From: Bacillota bacterium
GTDB lineage: Bacteria; Bacillota; Peptococcia; Peptococcales; Peptococcaceae
Assembly (NCBI GenBank): GCA_023443145.1
Contig: JAEZVS010000178.1
Coordinates: forward strand, 1 to 10,225
DNA: 10,225 nucleotides
Direction: 5' to 3'
The notes beneath the pieces were generated by a model. That model made no database searches and was not told where the DNA came from. It saw only the letters and a program-made list of their open reading frames with translations. The translations under genes were made by a program, and so were the position numbers. This document shows, piece by piece, positions 1 to 9,818 of this stretch. Numbering within the stretch: the first letter of the stretch is position 1; every line of letters begins with the position of its first letter.

Positions 1-153
1 ACTCATACGAGAATAATCGGGCGACCAGTCACGCACGTCGTATTTGGGTGGGCGATCGTTCCAGCTGACCAGATTCAATTCCTTTTTCCATCCATTTTTA
101 CTTTCTGAAAGTACTGCTAAATGTTCAACTATATGATAGGTAATATCAGCCAC
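1..153 (-). CDS. ydbC: YdbC/PC4-like ssDNA-binding protein, N-terminal part (runs off the left edge)
   Basis: The first 51 codons of a leftward gene cut by the window edge. It opens (GTG)[17 protein letters not shown], followed by a GWKKELNLVSWNDRPPKYD stretch and a DWSPDYS stretch. This is the pattern I recall for the small YdbC family, relatives of the eukaryotic coactivator PC4 that form dimers and bind single-stranded DNA or RNA through a curved beta-sheet. Family members are about 70 to 80 residues, so roughly 20 to 30 residues are missing. The GTG start is set by an AAGGAG site 5 bases upstream that lies inside the end of deoC; the GTG overlaps the deoC stop by 8 bases (GTGGCTGA). It is the sixth gene of the ligA operon and probably translationally coupled to deoC. 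The cellular role is unknown. Family assignment is from recalled sequence similarity, not a search. Confidence 0.8.
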   Translation of the reverse strand, partial: MADITYHIVEHLAVLSESKNGWKKELNLVSWNDRPPKYDVRDWSPDYSRMS

Positions 154-808
154 GGCCTCTCCTTTCTCTACAAAGAGATAATAATTTACTGGCACCCAGA
201 CGAGTGGCTCCATGGTCCAAGAGCGCTTCAGCCGTCGCAAGATCACGCACTCCGCCGGATGCTTTAATGCCCATTCCCGGGCGTATTTCTGTTCTTATTA
301 AATCGATCATATCGAGATGAACTCCGGGATATTTGAACCCTGTACTTGTCTTAATAAAATCGATGTGCGTGTCATTTAGAAGATGTACCACAAAACGAAT
401 GTCATCATCACTTAAGGCGCCGCCTTCAATGATGACTTTTAAAATATGACCTTCTGTTAATTCTCTTACTGCGTGTATTTCTGATAAAATCTGTTGATTT
501 TTCGCAAGCACATCACCCAAACAAAGGACATAATCTATTTCTGTGGCACCATCCTTCAAGGCTTGCTGCGCTTCCAGGTATTTGATCCTAGGATGCATAT
601 AGCCGTTCGGAAATCCTACAACTGTACAAATAGGCTTTTTACCTTCTGAAAAAGCCACCGCCTCCTTCACCCAACGTGGAGGAATACATAAAGATGCCAC
701 CAGTGAATCTCGGCTGGAAAGTACAAATGCTTCCAGAGCCTCTCTGGTCATTGTCGGTTCCAAAAGTGTATGGTCGATGGTTCTTTCAATGGTATCCACA
801 GACATCAT
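146..808 (-). CDS. deoC: Deoxyribose-phosphate aldolase (DeoC)
   Basis: Cytosolic class I aldolase that cleaves 2-deoxyribose 5-phosphate to glyceraldehyde 3-phosphate and acetaldehyde in deoxynucleoside salvage. The 220 residues fit the short bacterial form and a single TIM barrel. Visible motifs: IDHTLL near the N-terminus, GFPNG (66-70), EIDYV with the expected catalytic Asp92, FIKTSTGF with the Schiff-base Lys153, and KASGGVR with Lys182. The phosphate-site motif reads GASK (205-208), where E. coli has GASS. The tail is basic (RERRGRG), overlaps the next gene's ribosome binding site, and lacks the C-terminal Tyr of the E. coli enzyme. The start is the first of two adjacent ATGs: it has GGAG 8 bases upstream and overlaps the gatB stop as ATGA. 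The other usual deo and nucleoside-salvage genes are not in this window, so its place behind gatB suggests constitutive expression rather than a deo regulon. Function is confident; the substitutions could alter substrate preference. Confidence 0.95.
   Translation of the reverse strand: MMSVDTIERTIDHTLLEPTMTREALEAFVLSSRDSLVASLCIPPRWVKEAVAFSEGKKPICTVVGFPNGYMHPRIKYLEAQQALKDGATEIDYVLCLGDVLAKNQQILSEIHAVRELTEGHILKVIIEGGALSDDDIRFVVHLLNDTHIDFIKTSTGFKYPGVHLDMIDLIRTEIRPGMGIKASGGVRDLATAEALLDHGATRLGASKLLSLCRERRGRG
159..164 (-). promoter_or_regulatory. Ribosome binding site of ydbC, inside deoC
   Basis: AAGGAG on the minus strand, 5 bases before the GTG at 153 to 151. It decides the ydbC start, since no ATG is placed suitably. 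The same bases encode part of the Arg/Glu/Gly-rich last residues of DeoC. Confidence 0.75.
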
Positions 809-2253
809 GATCTTTTCTCCAAAGCTTCTGTCAACAGTTGATTGACCAGACCCGGATTGGCTTGACCTTTGGTCTCTTTCATGATTTGTCCGACCAGAAA
901 GCCTAAGGCTTTTTTCTTTCCTGATTTAAAATCAGAGACAGATTTCGGATTCTCGTCTAAAATTTGTTCCACCAACGGCACTAAAGAACCGGCATCTGAA
1001 ATCTGTTTAAAGCCTTTTTCCTCAACCACTGCTTTAGGATCTTTGTCTTCATCAAAAGATGCTGCAAAGACCTCTTTGGCAATCTTACCACTGATATCAC
1101 CGGCATCGATCAGCTCAATAAGCTGCACCAACCTTGCCGGCGTAAAACTTGACTCTGCCAAAGACACGTCTCCGGCGTTGACTTTTGCCATCACATCACC
1201 TAAAAGCCAATTGGCCACAGACTGACTTTTCCCTGACTGCTGCCAAGCTTCTTCAAAAAATTCTGCGAGATGGCGATCCGCAACGATAATAGACGCATCC
1301 GTCTCCGGAAGCTCGGCATCTTCTATAAAGCGGCGACGTTTGGCCCTGGGTAATTCAGGCAAAGCATCTCGAATGGCTTCAATTTCTGCATCAGTAACAA
1401 TAATCGGTGCCAGATCCGGATCCGGAAAATAACGATAGTCATCGGCTTCCTCTTTGCTGCGCAGTGAAAATGTCTTTCCTTTGGCATCATCCCAGGTTCG
1501 GGTTTCCTGTACCAGCTTGTCTCCGTTATCTAGAGCATCGCTTTGTCGATCATATTCGTATTCGATGGCACGTTCCACCGCACGAAATGAGTTCAGGTTC
1601 TTGATTTCTGCCCGCACGCCGAAGGTCTCCTGTCCGAAAGGCCGCAAAGATATGTTTACATCGCAGCGAAGAGAACCTTCTTCCATCTTGGCATCCGATA
1701 CGCCAATATAACTGATGATCGCATGAAGTTCTTCCAGATAGGCTCGGGCTTCTTTTCCGGAACGCATATCAGGTTCCGATACGATTTCAATCAAAGGTAC
1801 ACCTGCGCGGTTATAATCTGCCAGTGACCCGCTGGAGGTGGTAATGGTCGCTCCTTGGTGTACCAGTTTTCCGGCATCCTCTTCCATATGAATGCGCGTA
1901 AGTCCGATACGCTTATCTACTCCATCTACGGTTATGTCAACATATCCCTGCTCAGCAATGGGCAAATCATATTGCGAAATCTGATAAGCCTTTGTAAGAT
2001 CCGGGTAAAAATAATTTTTTCTATCAAATTTACTAAAGTGCGCAATGGAGCAGTTTGTAGCCAAACCGGCTCGAATGGCGTAGTCCAAAACTTTTTTATT
2101 TAAGACCGGCAAAGTACCTGGAAAGCCTAGGCAAACCGGGCATACATGGGTGTTGGGTGCGCCGCCAAAAGCGGTGGTACAGCCACAAAATATTTTCGTT
2201 TCGGTCTTGAGTTCCACGTGAACTTCCAGACCAATAACCATTTCATAACCCAT
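805..2253 (-). CDS. gatB: Asp-tRNA(Asn)/Glu-tRNA(Gln) amidotransferase subunit B
   Basis: Subunit B of the cytosolic GatCAB complex. It binds mischarged Glu-tRNA(Gln) or Asp-tRNA(Asn), activates the carboxylate with ATP, and receives ammonia through a tunnel from GatA. The 482 residues match the usual length. Motifs: [10 protein letters not shown] (6-15); a probable zinc site with Cys23, Cys25, Cys38 and Cys41 (CGC, then CPVC); [58 protein letters not shown]; and [10 protein letters not shown]. The last 150 or so residues are the helical and YqeY-like tRNA-binding tail, with [20 protein letters not shown]. The start ATG is 6 bases after GGGAGGT and overlaps the gatA stop by one base (TAATG), so the two are likely coupled. 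Which of Asn and Gln is made this way cannot be decided without knowing whether AsnRS and GlnRS exist in the genome. Confidence 0.98.
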   Translation of the reverse strand: MGYEMVIGLEVHVELKTETKIFCGCTTAFGGAPNTHVCPVCLGFPGTLPVLNKKVLDYAIRAGLATNCSIAHFSKFDRKNYFYPDLTKAYQISQYDLPIAEQGYVDITVDGVDKRIGLTRIHMEEDAGKLVHQGATITTSSGSLADYNRAGVPLIEIVSEPDMRSGKEARAYLEELHAIISYIGVSDAKMEEGSLRCDVNISLRPFGQETFGVRAEIKNLNSFRAVERAIEYEYDRQSDALDNGDKLVQETRTWDDAKGKTFSLRSKEEADDYRYFPDPDLAPIIVTDAEIEAIRDALPELPRAKRRRFIEDAELPETDASIIVADRHLAEFFEEAWQQSGKSQSVANWLLGDVMAKVNAGDVSLAESSFTPARLVQLIELIDAGDISGKIAKEVFAASFDEDKDPKAVVEEKGFKQISDAGSLVPLVEQILDENPKSVSDFKSGKKKALGFLVGQIMKETKGQANPGLVNQLLTEALEKRS

Positions 2254-3680
2254 TATTTTACCTCCCTGTTCCGATTATCGAGGGCATTCGCCACACCTAG
2301 AATCTGGGCCTCCTGCCAATAATGACCAATCAGCTGAATCCCAATAGGCATGTGGCCACTTGTACCGTAAGGCATGGACAGTGCCGGCAAACCGGCCAGA
2401 TTAATGGGACAGGTGCAAATATCTTGTTGATACATCTGTACCGCACTTAAGTTTTCATAAAGCTTCGGAGCTACTTGCACCGTAGTGGGCGTTAATAAGC
2501 AGTCGTACTCTGTAAATAGTTTCTCAAAGCCTTCTTTGATGAGGCGTCGCACTTTAAGGGCCTTTAGATAATACGCATCATAATAACCGGCACTTAAAGC
2601 ATAGGTGCCCAACATAATGCGCCGCTTCACTTCCGCTCCAAAACCTTGGGCGCGCGTCTTTTTAAATAAGCTGACGACATCTGAGGCTTCTTCGCGCAGG
2701 CCGTAGCGTACGCCATCGAAACGCGCCAGATTTGAACTGGCTTCAGCCGTCGCAATCAGGTAATAAGCCGGAATCGCAGCTTCCAGACCAGGCAGATGGC
2801 AGCGCTCAACCGTTGCACCTAATTCAGATAACTCATCTGCCGCTTTTTCAACAGCAGCTCTCACATCGGGAGCGACTGCATCCGATAGGAATTCGATTGG
2901 AACACCGATTCGTTTGCCTTTTACACCGGCTGCCAATAGCCCATCATAAGGCATATGGTTACGATTAACCGATGTGCTGTCTTGCGAATCATAGCCGGCA
3001 AGCACGTTCATTATAAGAGCCAGATCCGTCACATTACTTGCCATGGGACCAATCTGATCCAATGATGAAGCAAAGGCAATCAGGCCATAACGAGAAATGG
3101 CACCATAAGTTGGTTTTAATCCAAAGATGCCGCAGTATGCTGCCGGTTGGCGTATGGAGCCGCCCGTATCACTGCCGAGCGCCGCAAAACAAAGGTCTGC
3201 TGCCACTGCTGCCGCCGATCCGCCGCTTGATCCTCCGGGCACGTGGGCCAAATCGCAGGGATTTTTAGTGACACCGAAATAAGATGTTTCAGTGGTAGCA
3301 CCCATGGCAAATTCATCCATGTTCGTTTTACCTAATATAATGGCGCCGCTTTCACGTAATTTGCTGATCACTGTCGCTTCATATTGAGATACGTAATTTT
3401 TCAGCATATAAGACGCGCATGTGGTGGGCATGTCTGTAGTGACAATGTTGTCTTTAACCGCAATAGGCACCCCTGCTAAGGGACCGATATGTTTTCCTTG
3501 CGCAATTTTTTGATCGACTTCCAAAGCTGCTTCAAGCGCAGACTCTTTATTCAAAGATACATAGGCGTTAATGGTGTCATTTTTGGCATCTATATTCGAA
3601 AAACATGCCGCCACTGTATCTTTAGCCGATCGCTGACCTGTTTTAAGGCTGTCCAAATAAGACGCTATGGTTTGCTTCAT
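2253..3680 (-). CDS. gatA: Asp-tRNA(Asn)/Glu-tRNA(Gln) amidotransferase subunit A (glutaminase)
   Basis: Amidase-signature subunit of GatCAB. It hydrolyses glutamine (or asparagine) and channels ammonia to GatB. From the chosen start the protein is 475 residues, normal for the family. The Ser-cisSer-Lys triad is visible: Lys76 in VAVKDNI, Ser151 in PGGSSGGS, and the nucleophile Ser175 in GSDTGGSIR. Also conserved are [32 protein letters not shown] and [13 protein letters not shown]. Start choice: the frame stays open to a TTG at 3698, but that codon lies upstream of the AGGAGG site at 3687-3692 and cannot use it. Two adjacent ATGs follow that site, at 3683 and 3680. The second has the better spacing (6 bases) and gives MKQTIASYL, so I start there; the first would add one Met. 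It follows gatC by about 10 bases and overlaps gatB by one base. Confidence 0.97.
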   Translation of the reverse strand: MKQTIASYLDSLKTGQRSAKDTVAACFSNIDAKNDTINAYVSLNKESALEAALEVDQKIAQGKHIGPLAGVPIAVKDNIVTTDMPTTCASYMLKNYVSQYEATVISKLRESGAIILGKTNMDEFAMGATTETSYFGVTKNPCDLAHVPGGSSGGSAAAVAADLCFAALGSDTGGSIRQPAAYCGIFGLKPTYGAISRYGLIAFASSLDQIGPMASNVTDLALIMNVLAGYDSQDSTSVNRNHMPYDGLLAAGVKGKRIGVPIEFLSDAVAPDVRAAVEKAADELSELGATVERCHLPGLEAAIPAYYLIATAEASSNLARFDGVRYGLREEASDVVSLFKKTRAQGFGAEVKRRIMLGTYALSAGYYDAYYLKALKVRRLIKEGFEKLFTEYDCLLTPTTVQVAPKLYENLSAVQMYQQDICTCPINLAGLPALSMPYGTSGHMPIGIQLIGHYWQEAQILGVANALDNRNREVK

Positions 3681-3686
3681 CATACT

Positions 3687-3692
3687 CCTCCT
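3687..3692 (-). promoter_or_regulatory. Ribosome binding site of gatA
   Basis: A perfect AGGAGG on the minus strand that overlaps the gatC stop codon (TAG at 3693-3691). It is 3 bases from the ATG at 3683 and 6 bases from the ATG at 3680. It rules out the upstream TTG start and favours the second ATG. Confidence 0.85.
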
Positions 3693-3972
3693 ACACAATA
3701 CGCGGCACTTGGAACATGTCGTTGGTGGTCTCCGGTGCGTTTTTCAGCACTTTCTCGATGGGAAGTCCCGGGTGTACCGCGTCTTCGCGATAGACATTAT
3801 GAATATCGGCTACATGATTCAAAGGCAGCACATCATCGGTGTCAATGGTGTTTAAACTGTCCATCATCTCTACGATCATGTTTAATTCATGCAATTGTTC
3901 CTCGACTTCCTGATCTGTCAGATCCAGACGTGCAAGATGACCGATTTTTTCTACATTTTCTTTATTTAGCAT
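3691..3972 (-). CDS. gatC: Asp-tRNA(Asn)/Glu-tRNA(Gln) amidotransferase subunit C
   Basis: Small subunit that wraps around the GatA-GatB interface and stabilises the complex. From the chosen start it is 93 residues, the usual size. Visible family features are the N-terminal helix pattern ENVEKIGHLARLDLTDQEVEE, the central NTIDTDDVLPLNHV segment, NVYREDAVHPGLP, and the C-terminal KNAPETTNDMFQVPRIV, which matches the usual K-N-A-x-E-x-x-x-x-x-F-x-V-P ending. Start choice: the frame has ATGs at 3990, 3984 and 3972. Only the last has a suitable ribosome binding site (GGAG, 6 bases away), and it gives the family-like MLNKENVEKI. The other two would lie inside the end of ligA. With this start the ligA stop and the gatC start are one base apart, which suggests reinitiation by the same ribosomes. 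Confidence 0.95.
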   Translation of the reverse strand: MLNKENVEKIGHLARLDLTDQEVEEQLHELNMIVEMMDSLNTIDTDDVLPLNHVADIHNVYREDAVHPGLPIEKVLKNAPETTNDMFQVPRIV

Positions 3973-3973
3973 A

Positions 3974-6052
<2,079 letters not shown>

Positions 6053-6091
6053 TAGATAGGCTGATTGGTTAGCAGTCTCTATCAAAAACTC
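6053..6091. other. Spacer between divergent promoters with a weak imperfect dyad
   Basis: The 39 bases between the two -35 elements contain GATAG (6055-6059) and its complement CTATC (6079-6083), with an inner CTG (6061-6063) and CAG (6073-6075). The arms are short and asymmetric. The dyad could be an operator or chance; nothing else is seen here. Confidence 0.2.
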
Positions 6092-6120
6092 TTGACAAGA
6101 CGCCTGCCACACTTTATACT
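6092..6120 (+). promoter_or_regulatory. Promoter of the riboflavin operon
   Basis: Consensus -35 TTGACA (6092-6097), an exactly 17-base spacer, and -10 TATACT (6115-6120). Initiation is expected near 6126-6128, about 15 bases before the first helix of the FMN aptamer. Such a strong promoter fits control by premature termination rather than by initiation. Confidence 0.85.
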
Positions 6121-6140
6121 AAAACCAAAATTACATAGAG

Positions 6141-6248
6141 AATTCTTCAGGGCAGGGTGAAATTCCCGACCGGCGGTAGAGCCCGCGAGCGCAAGCTGAT
6201 CCGTTTCGATTACGGAGCCGACAGTACAGTCTGGATGGAAGAAGAATG
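6141..6248 (+). promoter_or_regulatory. FMN riboswitch (RFN element) aptamer
   Basis: The classical RFN consensus is present. The closing helix P1 is ATTCTTC (6142-6148) paired with GAAGAAT (6241-6247). The conserved core follows in order: CAGGGCAGGGTGAAATTCCC, CCGGCGGTA, GCCCGCGAGC, a variable CCGT/ACGG stem-loop (6201-6215), then GAGCCGACAGT and AGTCTGGATGGAAGAAGA. It is expected to bind FMN and reduce expression of the downstream riboflavin genes when FMN is plentiful. It sits between the rib promoter and two hairpins with U-tracts, which fits transcription attenuation. I detect no loss of a conserved core position by eye. Confidence 0.97.
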
Positions 6249-6259
6249 TTGTTTGCCTT

Positions 6260-6288
6260 GGATACGTATATTTTTGTATCCTTTTTTT
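6260..6288 (+). terminator. First terminator-like hairpin of the FMN riboswitch
   Basis: GGATAC (6260-6265) pairs with GTATCC (6276-6281) around a 10-base A/T-rich loop, followed by seven T (6282-6288). The stem is short and has only 3 G-C pairs, so alone it would be a weak terminator. Its U-tract lies in a pyrimidine stretch (6284-6293) that could instead pair with 6237-6246 at the 3' side of aptamer P1 (10 pairs, two of them G-U), a possible antiterminator. Confidence 0.6.
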
Positions 6289-6293
6289 CTTTC

Positions 6294-6320
6294 TACGCCC
6301 TCAGTGGGCGTATTTTTTTT
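6294..6320 (+). terminator. Second terminator hairpin of the FMN riboswitch, next to the ribD ribosome binding site
   Basis: TACGCCC (6294-6300) pairs with GGGCGTA (6306-6312) around the 5-base loop TCAGT, followed by eight T (6313-6320). The stem has seven perfect pairs, five of them G-C, making it the stronger of the two hairpins. The U-tract runs directly into AGGAGAG, the ribD ribosome binding site (6321-6327), so the hairpin might also affect access to that site. Confidence 0.8.
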
Positions 6321-6331
6321 AGGAGAGAATT

Positions 6332-7453
6332 ATGAATGACCGAAAATGGATGACCCATGCACTGAACTTGGCACGTCTCGGTGCAGGGCACACTGCCCCC
6401 AATCCCATGGTGGGTTGTGTCATAGTAAAAAACGATAAAATTTTAGCTGAAGGTTACCACACTGCCTTCGGCCAACCTCATGCCGAACAGATGGCTTTGG
6501 CAAAAGTTGATGAAATGGGGGTGAACTTAGCCGATGCAACGCTTTATGTTACCCTTGAACCCTGCAATCATTACGGTAAAACGCCCCCCTGCGCAGAGCT
6601 CATTGCGGCGCATCATCCTGCACGTGTGGTCATTGCCACCAAAGATCCCAACCATATCGCCAGTGGCGGTATGTCACGTCTAAAGGCCGCCGGTATTCAG
6701 GTCACATATGGCGTTTGTGAAGCGGACGCGCGCACATTAAATGCCGCATTTTTTCATCACCTGGAAACAGGCCGGCCGCTGGTCACTTGGAAAGTAGCAG
6801 CCACTGTTGACGGCCTCGTGGGCCCGGCACAATGCGCCGGGCCAAAAGCCTATAAACATCTAAGTAGTCACGAAAGCGATGCTGAAGTACAGCGTCTGCG
6901 CCATCAGATGGGTGCCATTATGATTGGCGCCGGCACGATGCGATCAGACAACCCGCTTTTAACCGATCGATCAGGACTTCAGCCCGTCTCTCATCCCGTT
7001 CGCGTGATTGTCGGCCATGATTCGAACATGCTGAGATCGTCCCGAATAGTAGAAACTGCCCACGAAGTGCCCACCATCTTCGCCACTGCCGGTTCGGAAC
7101 AGGATTATTCTTTTTTGCGACAAGCGGGCTTGCAAATCTGGCATAGGCCCACAGAAAACGTCCCTTTAGAAGACTTGCTGAACCGTTTGGGGGCCAAAGG
7201 CATCAACAGCATCCTTCTGGAAGGCGGTGCCACGTTGGCCGGTCGCATGTTTTCTGCACAGCTGGTGGATCGGATAATCGTCATATTGACACCGAAACTC
7301 ATGGGCCTAAGTGACAGTAAACAAAAAATGCTGGCACCTCTATCCATCGATATTGAACATGCACTGCAGTTGGATGATGTGCACGTTACAACACAAGGTA
7401 AAGACATTTGGTACGAAGCCAACGTTAGGAGGCCGGCATGTTTACAGGATTAA
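6332..7453 (+). CDS. ribD: Bifunctional riboflavin deaminase/reductase RibD
   Basis: Catalyses two riboflavin steps: deamination of 2,5-diamino-6-ribosylamino-pyrimidinone 5-phosphate, then NADPH-dependent reduction of the ribosyl side chain. The 373 residues match the family. The N-terminal cytidine-deaminase-like domain (about 1-145) has TAPNPMVGCV, HAE with zinc ligand His50 and catalytic Glu52, and TLEPCNHYGKTPPC with zinc ligands Cys78 and Cys87. The C-terminal dihydrofolate-reductase-like domain (about 150-365) has PLVTWKVAATVDG, a GAGTMRSDNPLLT stretch, PVRVIVG and the ILLEGGATLAG motif. The start ATG is 5 bases after AGGAGAG. It is the first gene of the operon and so the one directly under the FMN riboswitch. 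Its last codons contain the ribE ribosome binding site (AGGAGG, read here as Arg-Arg), and it overlaps ribE by 16 bases. Confidence 0.98.
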   Translation: MNDRKWMTHALNLARLGAGHTAPNPMVGCVIVKNDKILAEGYHTAFGQPHAEQMALAKVDEMGVNLADATLYVTLEPCNHYGKTPPCAELIAAHHPARVVIATKDPNHIASGGMSRLKAAGIQVTYGVCEADARTLNAAFFHHLETGRPLVTWKVAATVDGLVGPAQCAGPKAYKHLSSHESDAEVQRLRHQMGAIMIGAGTMRSDNPLLTDRSGLQPVSHPVRVIVGHDSNMLRSSRIVETAHEVPTIFATAGSEQDYSFLRQAGLQIWHRPTENVPLEDLLNRLGAKGINSILLEGGATLAGRMFSAQLVDRIIVILTPKLMGLSDSKQKMLAPLSIDIEHALQLDDVHVTTQGKDIWYEANVRRPACLQD

Positions 7454-8100
7454 TTGAATGTACAGGACGCATCCATCAAGTGATTCAAGATGCCTCCGGA
7501 ACCGAAATCACCATACAAACAGAAGATATTGCTCCTGAATTGGCATTGGGCGATAGTGTCTCTGTCAACGGCATCTGTTTAACAGCGACCAATATTTCTC
7601 CAACCACTTTCACTGCGTTTGTGAGCAACGAAACCAGAAGTCGATTAGGGAAAAACGCCTTTCGTGAAGGGCAGTTGGTGAACTTGGAACGGGCAATGGC
7701 ATTGGGTGATCGATTTGGTGGCCACATCGTTTCAGGACACATTGACGGTATCGGCAGCATCAAAGATATTTACCCGGAAGAAAGCGCCTATATATTTTAT
7801 ATTGCCCTTCCGGCCGATCTTCAACAGTGGACCGTTGAAAAAGGTTCCATTGCCATTAACGGTATCAGTTTAACCATTGCTCGTCTTTTAGAAGACGGCG
7901 TAGAACTGGCCGTCATTCCCCATAGTTTGACGGAGACCAACTTAAGACAAGCCAAAAAAGGAGATTTGGTGAATGTAGAAGGAGATATGTTTGCCAAATA
8001 CATTAAAAAATATGTTGATGCTTATCAACCAACACCGGACAACAAAACAAATGACGACAATGTTTTGGAAACCTTGGTTGAAAACGGTTTTTTGATCTAG
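7438..8100 (+). CDS. ribE: Riboflavin synthase, alpha chain
   Basis: Dismutates two 6,7-dimethyl-8-ribityllumazine molecules into riboflavin and a pyrimidinedione, acting as a homotrimer in the cytosol. At 220 residues it has the normal two tandem lumazine-binding barrels plus a C-terminal helix. Barrel one (about 1-97) begins with the diagnostic MFTGLIE and has SVNGICLTAT with Cys47. Barrel two (about 98-190) has GHIVSGHIDG with His101, then SIAINGISLTI and the HSLTETNL segment. Cys47 and His101 correspond to Cys48 and His102 of the E. coli enzyme as I recall them. The ATG is 5 bases after AGGAGG at 7427-7432, and it lies within ribD, so coupling is likely. This is the gene called ribE in B. 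subtilis and ribC in E. coli. Confidence 0.98.
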   Translation: MFTGLIECTGRIHQVIQDASGTEITIQTEDIAPELALGDSVSVNGICLTATNISPTTFTAFVSNETRSRLGKNAFREGQLVNLERAMALGDRFGGHIVSGHIDGIGSIKDIYPEESAYIFYIALPADLQQWTVEKGSIAINGISLTIARLLEDGVELAVIPHSLTETNLRQAKKGDLVNVEGDMFAKYIKKYVDAYQPTPDNKTNDDNVLETLVENGFLI

Positions 8101-8112
8101 GAGGTATGCCTG

Positions 8113-9321
8113 ATGAATAATCACCATCTCATTGAAGAAGCCCTTGACGCCTTACGCAACGGTAAAATTATAATCGTGACTGATGATAAAAATCGGGAAA
8201 ATGAAGGCGACTGTGTCTGCGCCGCAGAATTTGCCACAACCGATAATGTGAATTTTATGGCAACATACGCGAAAGGTCTTATTTGTATGCCTATGACTGC
8301 AGAATTGGGGGATAAGCTGGCTCTTTCACAAATGGTCACGCATAATACCGACAACCATCAAACAGCCTTTACAGTGTCTATCGATCATATAGATACAACC
8401 ACAGGGATTTCTGCAGTGGAACGCGGATTAACCGCTCGCGCCTGTGTGGCCGATGATGTCTCTCCCTCTGATTTTCGCCGTCCCGGCCACATGTTTCCTT
8501 TGATTGCTCGTCCCAATGGCGTTTTAGAGCGACAAGGACACACAGAAGCCACCGTCGATCTGATGCGCCTCGCCGGCCTTAAGCCTTGTGGTCTTTGTTG
8601 TGAAATTATGAAAGACGACGGCGGAATGATGCGCTCCGGCGACTTATCCCTTTTTGCCCAAACGCATAATTTAATTACAGTCACGATAGAAGATCTGGTC
8701 GATTACCGCAAACATCATGAAATATTGATTGAGCAAGTGACCCATGCCAAGATGCCGACTAAATATGGGGAGTTTACCATCTATGGATATGTAAACAAAA
8801 TCAACGGCGAGCACCATGTTGCCTTAGTGAAAGGAAATATAGACGCCGAAACGCCCGTTCTCTGCCGCATTCATTCCGAGTGTCTCACCGGTGATGCACT
8901 TGGTTCGGCCCGCTGCGACTGCGGCGAACAATATGATGCCGCTATGAAAGCCATCTCTAAAGAGGAAAGCGGCATATTGGTTTATCTCAGACAGGAAGGA
9001 CGGGGCATTGGCCTCATAAACAAAATCAAAGCCTACGCCTTACAGGATCAGGGATATGACACCATTGAGGCCAATCATCTCTTGGGCTTCCCTGATGATT
9101 TGAGAGATTATGGCATCGGGGCTCAAATCTTAAAAGACCTGGGGGCCGGTTCCATACGACTTATGACCAACAATCCTCAGAAAGTGGCCCATCTCGAAAG
9201 TTACGGACTGGACATTTGTGCCAGAGTGCCCATTCAAATGCCTATCCATCATCATGATGCCCACTATCTTCGCACCAAGCAAGAAAAAATGCACCACTAT
9301 CTGACTTACGATCAAAATTAA
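8113..9321 (+). CDS. ribBA: Fused DHBP synthase / GTP cyclohydrolase II (RibBA)
   Basis: Two-domain enzyme that supplies both riboflavin precursors. The N-terminal half (about 1-200) makes 3,4-dihydroxy-2-butanone 4-phosphate from ribulose 5-phosphate; it has the acidic [10 protein letters not shown] motif (24-33), RRPGHMFPL and [10 protein letters not shown] with His143. The C-terminal half (about 205-400) is GTP cyclohydrolase II, with zinc ligands Cys257, Cys268 and Cys270 (spacing 11 and 2, as in E. coli RibA), [10 protein letters not shown], Asp329 and Arg331 before DYGIGAQIL, and MTNNPQK. All key residues of both halves are present, so both activities are expected. At 402 residues the length is standard. 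The start ATG follows AGGAGGT by 7 bases, and that site overlaps the ribE stop codon. Fusion of the two activities is the usual arrangement in Bacillota. Confidence 0.98.
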   Translation: MNNHHLIEEALDALRNGKIIIVTDDKNRENEGDCVCAAEFATTDNVNFMATYAKGLICMPMTAELGDKLALSQMVTHNTDNHQTAFTVSIDHIDTTTGISAVERGLTARACVADDVSPSDFRRPGHMFPLIARPNGVLERQGHTEATVDLMRLAGLKPCGLCCEIMKDDGGMMRSGDLSLFAQTHNLITVTIEDLVDYRKHHEILIEQVTHAKMPTKYGEFTIYGYVNKINGEHHVALVKGNIDAETPVLCRIHSECLTGDALGSARCDCGEQYDAAMKAISKEESGILVYLRQEGRGIGLINKIKAYALQDQGYDTIEANHLLGFPDDLRDYGIGAQILKDLGAGSIRLMTNNPQKVAHLESYGLDICARVPIQMPIHHHDAHYLRTKQEKMHHYLTYDQN

Positions 9322-9341
9322 TTTAGTGAAGGAGACTGACT

Positions 9342-9803
9342 ATGAACATCATTCAAGGAAATTTGACTGCCAAAGATGAAAAAATCGCCATCATTGCATC
9401 TCGCTTTAATGAATTTATTGTGAACAAACTGATCTCAGGTGCCGAGGATGCTTTGGTGCGCCATGGCATTAAAAATGAGAACATTACCCTTTATTGGGTG
9501 CCGGGCGCTTTTGAAATACCGGCGCTTGCAAAAAAGCTGGCGGATACCAAAACCTATGACGCGATTATTTGCCTGGGTGCAGTGATTCGCGGAGCGACAC
9601 CTCACTTTGATTACGTATCGGCAGAAGTTAGTAAAGGCGTGGCTCAAGTGGCCATGGACGCCATCTGTCCTGTGGTTTTCGGCGTGCTGACCACCGACAA
9701 CATTAGTCAGGCTATAGAACGGGCTGGCAGCAAAGCAGGAAATAAAGGTGCAGATGCGGCAATAACCGCCATTGAAATGATTCATGTTTATAAAGCTGTT
9801 TAA
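9342..9803 (+). CDS. ribH: 6,7-dimethyl-8-ribityllumazine synthase (RibH)
   Basis: Condenses the RibD product (after dephosphorylation) with 3,4-dihydroxy-2-butanone 4-phosphate to give the lumazine that riboflavin synthase uses. The 153 residues match the family, whose members form pentamers or 60-subunit capsids. Active-site residues align with those I recall for B. subtilis: Phe22 in ASRFNEF, the VPGAFEIP loop (53-60), [16 protein letters not shown] with His88, and Arg127 in [13 protein letters not shown]. The last gene of the riboflavin operon, it is preceded by AAGGAG with 7-base spacing and 20 bases after the ribBA stop. In icosahedral homologues the capsid encloses riboflavin synthase; co-transcription with ribE allows this but does not show it. 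Confidence 0.98.
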   Translation: MNIIQGNLTAKDEKIAIIASRFNEFIVNKLISGAEDALVRHGIKNENITLYWVPGAFEIPALAKKLADTKTYDAIICLGAVIRGATPHFDYVSAEVSKGVAQVAMDAICPVVFGVLTTDNISQAIERAGSKAGNKGADAAITAIEMIHVYKAV

Positions 9804-9818
9804 TAGCAATATGATATC

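Noticed and set aside
3684..3698. TTG at 3698 as the gatA start
   Set aside because: It would add MCRRS by translating the ribosome binding site itself; the AGGAGG at 3687-3692 points to the ATGs at 3683 or 3680.
6157..6339. A 60-codon open frame starting with GTG just upstream of ribD
   Set aside because: It lies across the conserved FMN aptamer and both hairpins, has no ribosome binding site, and its composition is set by RNA structure. Not a gene or leader peptide.
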